Origin: CAWKPF01 sp963851415
Lineage (GTDB): Bacteria > Acidobacteriota > Thermoanaerobaculia > Multivoradales > Multivoraceae
DNA: 64,000 bases
Assembly (NCBI GenBank): GCA_963851415.1
Contig: CAWKPF010000003.1
Coordinates: 2,046,001-2,110,000 of the forward strand
Direction of reading: 5' to 3'
The position numbers were made by a program, and so were the translations under genes. Below, one piece after another: positions 62,685-64,000 of this stretch. The notes under the pieces were generated by a model. The model worked only from the letters and a program-made list of their open reading frames with translations, did no database searches and had not been told where the DNA came from. Positions within the stretch are counted from its first letter, which is position 1. Each line of letters starts with the position of its first letter.

Positions 62685-63533
62685 TCAGCGCTTCTCGCCG
62701 TTGCGTGCCAGCGCGATCGGCACCACCAGCGGCCCATCCGCGTCCCGGCCGATGTGGGCTTCGATTCCGTACACGTCCCTGAGGCGTTCCTTCGTGAGAA
62801 CCTCCGCGGGCTCGCCGTCGGCCACGATCGCCCCGGACTGCATCATCACCAGGCGATCGCACCACCGCGCGGCCAGCCCGAGATCATGCAGGGACACGAC
62901 GATCGCGCGGCCCCGACGGTTCGAGTCCCTGTCGCTCGAGTCCCCATCGCTCGAGCTCCTGTCGTTCGACGACCCGCCCACCAGCTCTCGAAAGGTATCC
63001 ATGAGGGAGATCTGGTGCGACGCGTCGAGCCCGGCGGTCGGCTCGTCGGCGAGCAGAAGAGGGGAATCCTGCGCCAGGGCTCTGGCGATCAGTACGCGAG
63101 CACACTCTCCGCCCGAGAGCTCCGTCGCAGGACGCTCCCTCAGGGCGACGAGATCGAGGCAACGCATCGCATGCTCCACCCGCTCGCGGTCCTCCTCGGA
63201 AAATCGAGTCGCCATCGAGCGATGGGGAGTCCGCCCCAGAGCGACCACGGTCTCCACCGATACCGGCCACTCCACGTTGCGACCCTGCGGTAGATAGGAG
63301 CACCGGAGCGCGCGCTCCCGAGCAGAGAGGCTGTCCAGGGCGGCTCCGAACAGTTCGACCCTGCCTTCTGAGGGAAGCAGGCCCATCGCCGCTCTCAGCA
63401 GGGTGGTCTTGCCGGCCCCGTTGGGTCCGATCAGGCCCACCAGCTCGCCCGCGCGGACTTCCAGGGAAGCGTTCTTGACCACCTCTCTCCCACCGAGAGC
63501 GACCGTCACGGCCTCGAGGGACAGCAGGATCAC
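62685..63533 (-). CDS. ABC transporter ATP-binding protein (iron-siderophore/cobalamin/haem type)
   Basis: A 282-residue ATPase of the FecE/BtuD/HmuV type. Walker A GPNGAGKT at 36-43, Q-loop YLPQGRNVEWPV, signature LSGGE at 139-143, Walker B LLLADEP, D-loop GLDASH and H-loop VSLHDL are all present. An unusual low-complexity stretch (Ser/Asp/Arg, residues 187-207) is inserted between the D-loop helix and the last strand before the H-loop; the DNA there consists of 15-bp repeats. The ATG overlaps the stop of the permease gene by four bases, so they form one operon whose binding protein is outside the window. Confidence 0.92.
   Translation of the reverse strand: MILLSLEAVTVALGGREVVKNASLEVRAGELVGLIGPNGAGKTTLLRAAMGLLPSEGRVELFGAALDSLSARERALRCSYLPQGRNVEWPVSVETVVALGRTPHRSMATRFSEEDRERVEHAMRCLDLVALRERPATELSGGECARVLIARALAQDSPLLLADEPTAGLDASHQISLMDTFRELVGGSSNDRSSSDGDSSDRDSNRRGRAIVVSLHDLGLAARWCDRLVMMQSGAIVADGEPAEVLTKERLRDVYGIEAHIGRDADGPLVVPIALARNGEKR
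62922..62966. repeat. three imperfect 15-bp tandem repeats inside the ABC ATPase gene
   Basis: CGAGTCCCTGTCGCT, CGAGTCCCCATCGCT and CGAGCTCCTGTCGTT follow one another without gaps on the plus strand and encode five-residue units (SSDGD, SSDRD and variants) on the minus strand. The unit length is a multiple of three, so copy-number changes keep the frame. Confidence 0.75.
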
Positions 63534-64000
63534 AGCAGTGACCTCCGGGTCTTGAACACCAGCCAGAGAAAGAAGGGCGCCCCCACCAATGCGGTCAGGA
63601 CTCCGAGCTTGAGATCGCGTCCCGGAGTCACCACGCGCACTGCGATGTCCGCAGTCAGCAGAACCGCGGCACCACCCAGGGCGCTCGACAGCAGCAGGCG
63701 CGAAGGCCGAGCTCCGACCAGCGGCCGCAGGATGTGCGGAACGATCAGTCCGACGAATCCGATGGCGCCCGCGACGGCCGTAGCGGCACCCACCGAGGCC
63801 GCCGTGCCCAGGATCGCCAGGGTTCGGGTCCGTGAGACACTCACGCCGAGGCTCGCGGCGGCATCCTCCCCCAGGGTCAGGGCATCGAGAGCCCTGCCGA
63901 GACCCATCAAGAGGGCCCAGCCGAGCACCATGAACGGCGCTGCGAGGGCCACGTGAACCATCGAGCGATCGCTCAGCGAACCGAGCAGCCAGAATACGAT
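63530..64000 (-). CDS. FecCD-family ABC transporter permease, C-terminal part
   Basis: The C-terminal 156 residues of a membrane permease of the FecCD/BtuC type; the gene continues past the right edge. The visible part has IVFWLLGSLSDRSM, then GEDAAASLGVSVSRTR, the coupling-helix region GFVGLIVPHILRPLVG and the terminal helices ending in GVLTALVGAPFFLWLVFKTR. These are diagnostic of uptake permeases for iron-siderophores, haem, cobalamin or related metals. Its stop overlaps the ATG of the ATP-binding protein by four bases. Confidence 0.93.
   Translation of the reverse strand: MVFWLLGSLSDRSMVHVALAAPFMVLGWALLMGLGRALDALTLGEDAAASLGVSVSRTRTLAILGTAASVGAATAVAGAIGFVGLIVPHILRPLVGARPSRLLLSSALGGAAVLLTADIAVRVVTPGRDLKLGVLTALVGAPFFLWLVFKTRRSLL

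Overview
The window is high-GC, densely packed Gram-negative chromosomal DNA. It carries outer-membrane and periplasmic proteins, RND efflux and a PilB-type ATPase. Two VWFA-related proteins of the TIGR03436 type, a kinase-TolB-TPR fusion and many secreted hydrolases or quinoproteins resemble Acidobacteriota gene content; Myxococcota or a related uncultivated lineage cannot be excluded. I see no rRNA, tRNA, CRISPR array, insertion sequence or prophage.

Layout. Positions 1-5244 (minus strand) hold a housekeeping run: a 7TM-HD hydrolase cut by the window edge, phoH, a 3-hydroxyacyl-CoA dehydrogenase, tsaE, the bifunctional NAD(P)HX-repair enzyme and a DUF2064 glycosyltransferase. Positions 5392-9869 hold a DUF4177 mini-protein, two small membrane proteins and the two VWFA-related proteins. 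A DHH phosphoesterase (10046-11125) diverges from them. Positions 11151-21562 (minus) are a nine-gene block: DMT transporter, sugar dehydrogenase, aminotransferase, cinA, thpR, plsY, gpsA, guaA and adenine deaminase. Five of its junctions are 4-nt stop/start overlaps. Positions 21661-29659 hold pilB, fabI, mtaB, a small outer-membrane protein with a CCCC motif, two tandem ParA-type ATPases without ParB, a Cys-rich zinc-ribbon protein and a probable 44-residue ORF.

Positions 29848-37718 are mostly exported or hydrolytic enzymes: M20 amidohydrolase, DUF1080 lipoprotein, an unrecognised secreted protein, a PQQ dehydrogenase and a penicillin-acylase-type Ntn hydrolase. Positions 37765-40703 form a regulatory patch: a small unknown protein, a GAF sigma54 activator and a stand-alone receiver protein. 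The receiver's leader carries a good sigma70-like promoter, an exact GG-N10-GC sigma54-type core and a long inverted repeat. Positions 40744-50684 hold a CocE/NonD hydrolase and an RND operon with one adaptor and two different permeases. Positions 51046-58073 hold a HAD hydrolase, a lipoprotein esterase, an MBL hydrolase, a kinase-TolB-TPR protein, a nitronate-monooxygenase-like enzyme and another esterase. Positions 58272-61297 hold an FdrA/DUF1116 pair. The end has a second receiver protein, a His-rich metal-efflux-like membrane protein and an iron/cobalamin-type ABC transporter that runs off the edge.

The points most worth following up are the regulatory leader at 40141-40268, the OMP-ParA-ParA-zinc-ribbon-small-ORF neighbourhood at 25930-29659, the FdrA/DUF1116 pair lacking its usual partners, and the enlarged RND permease.
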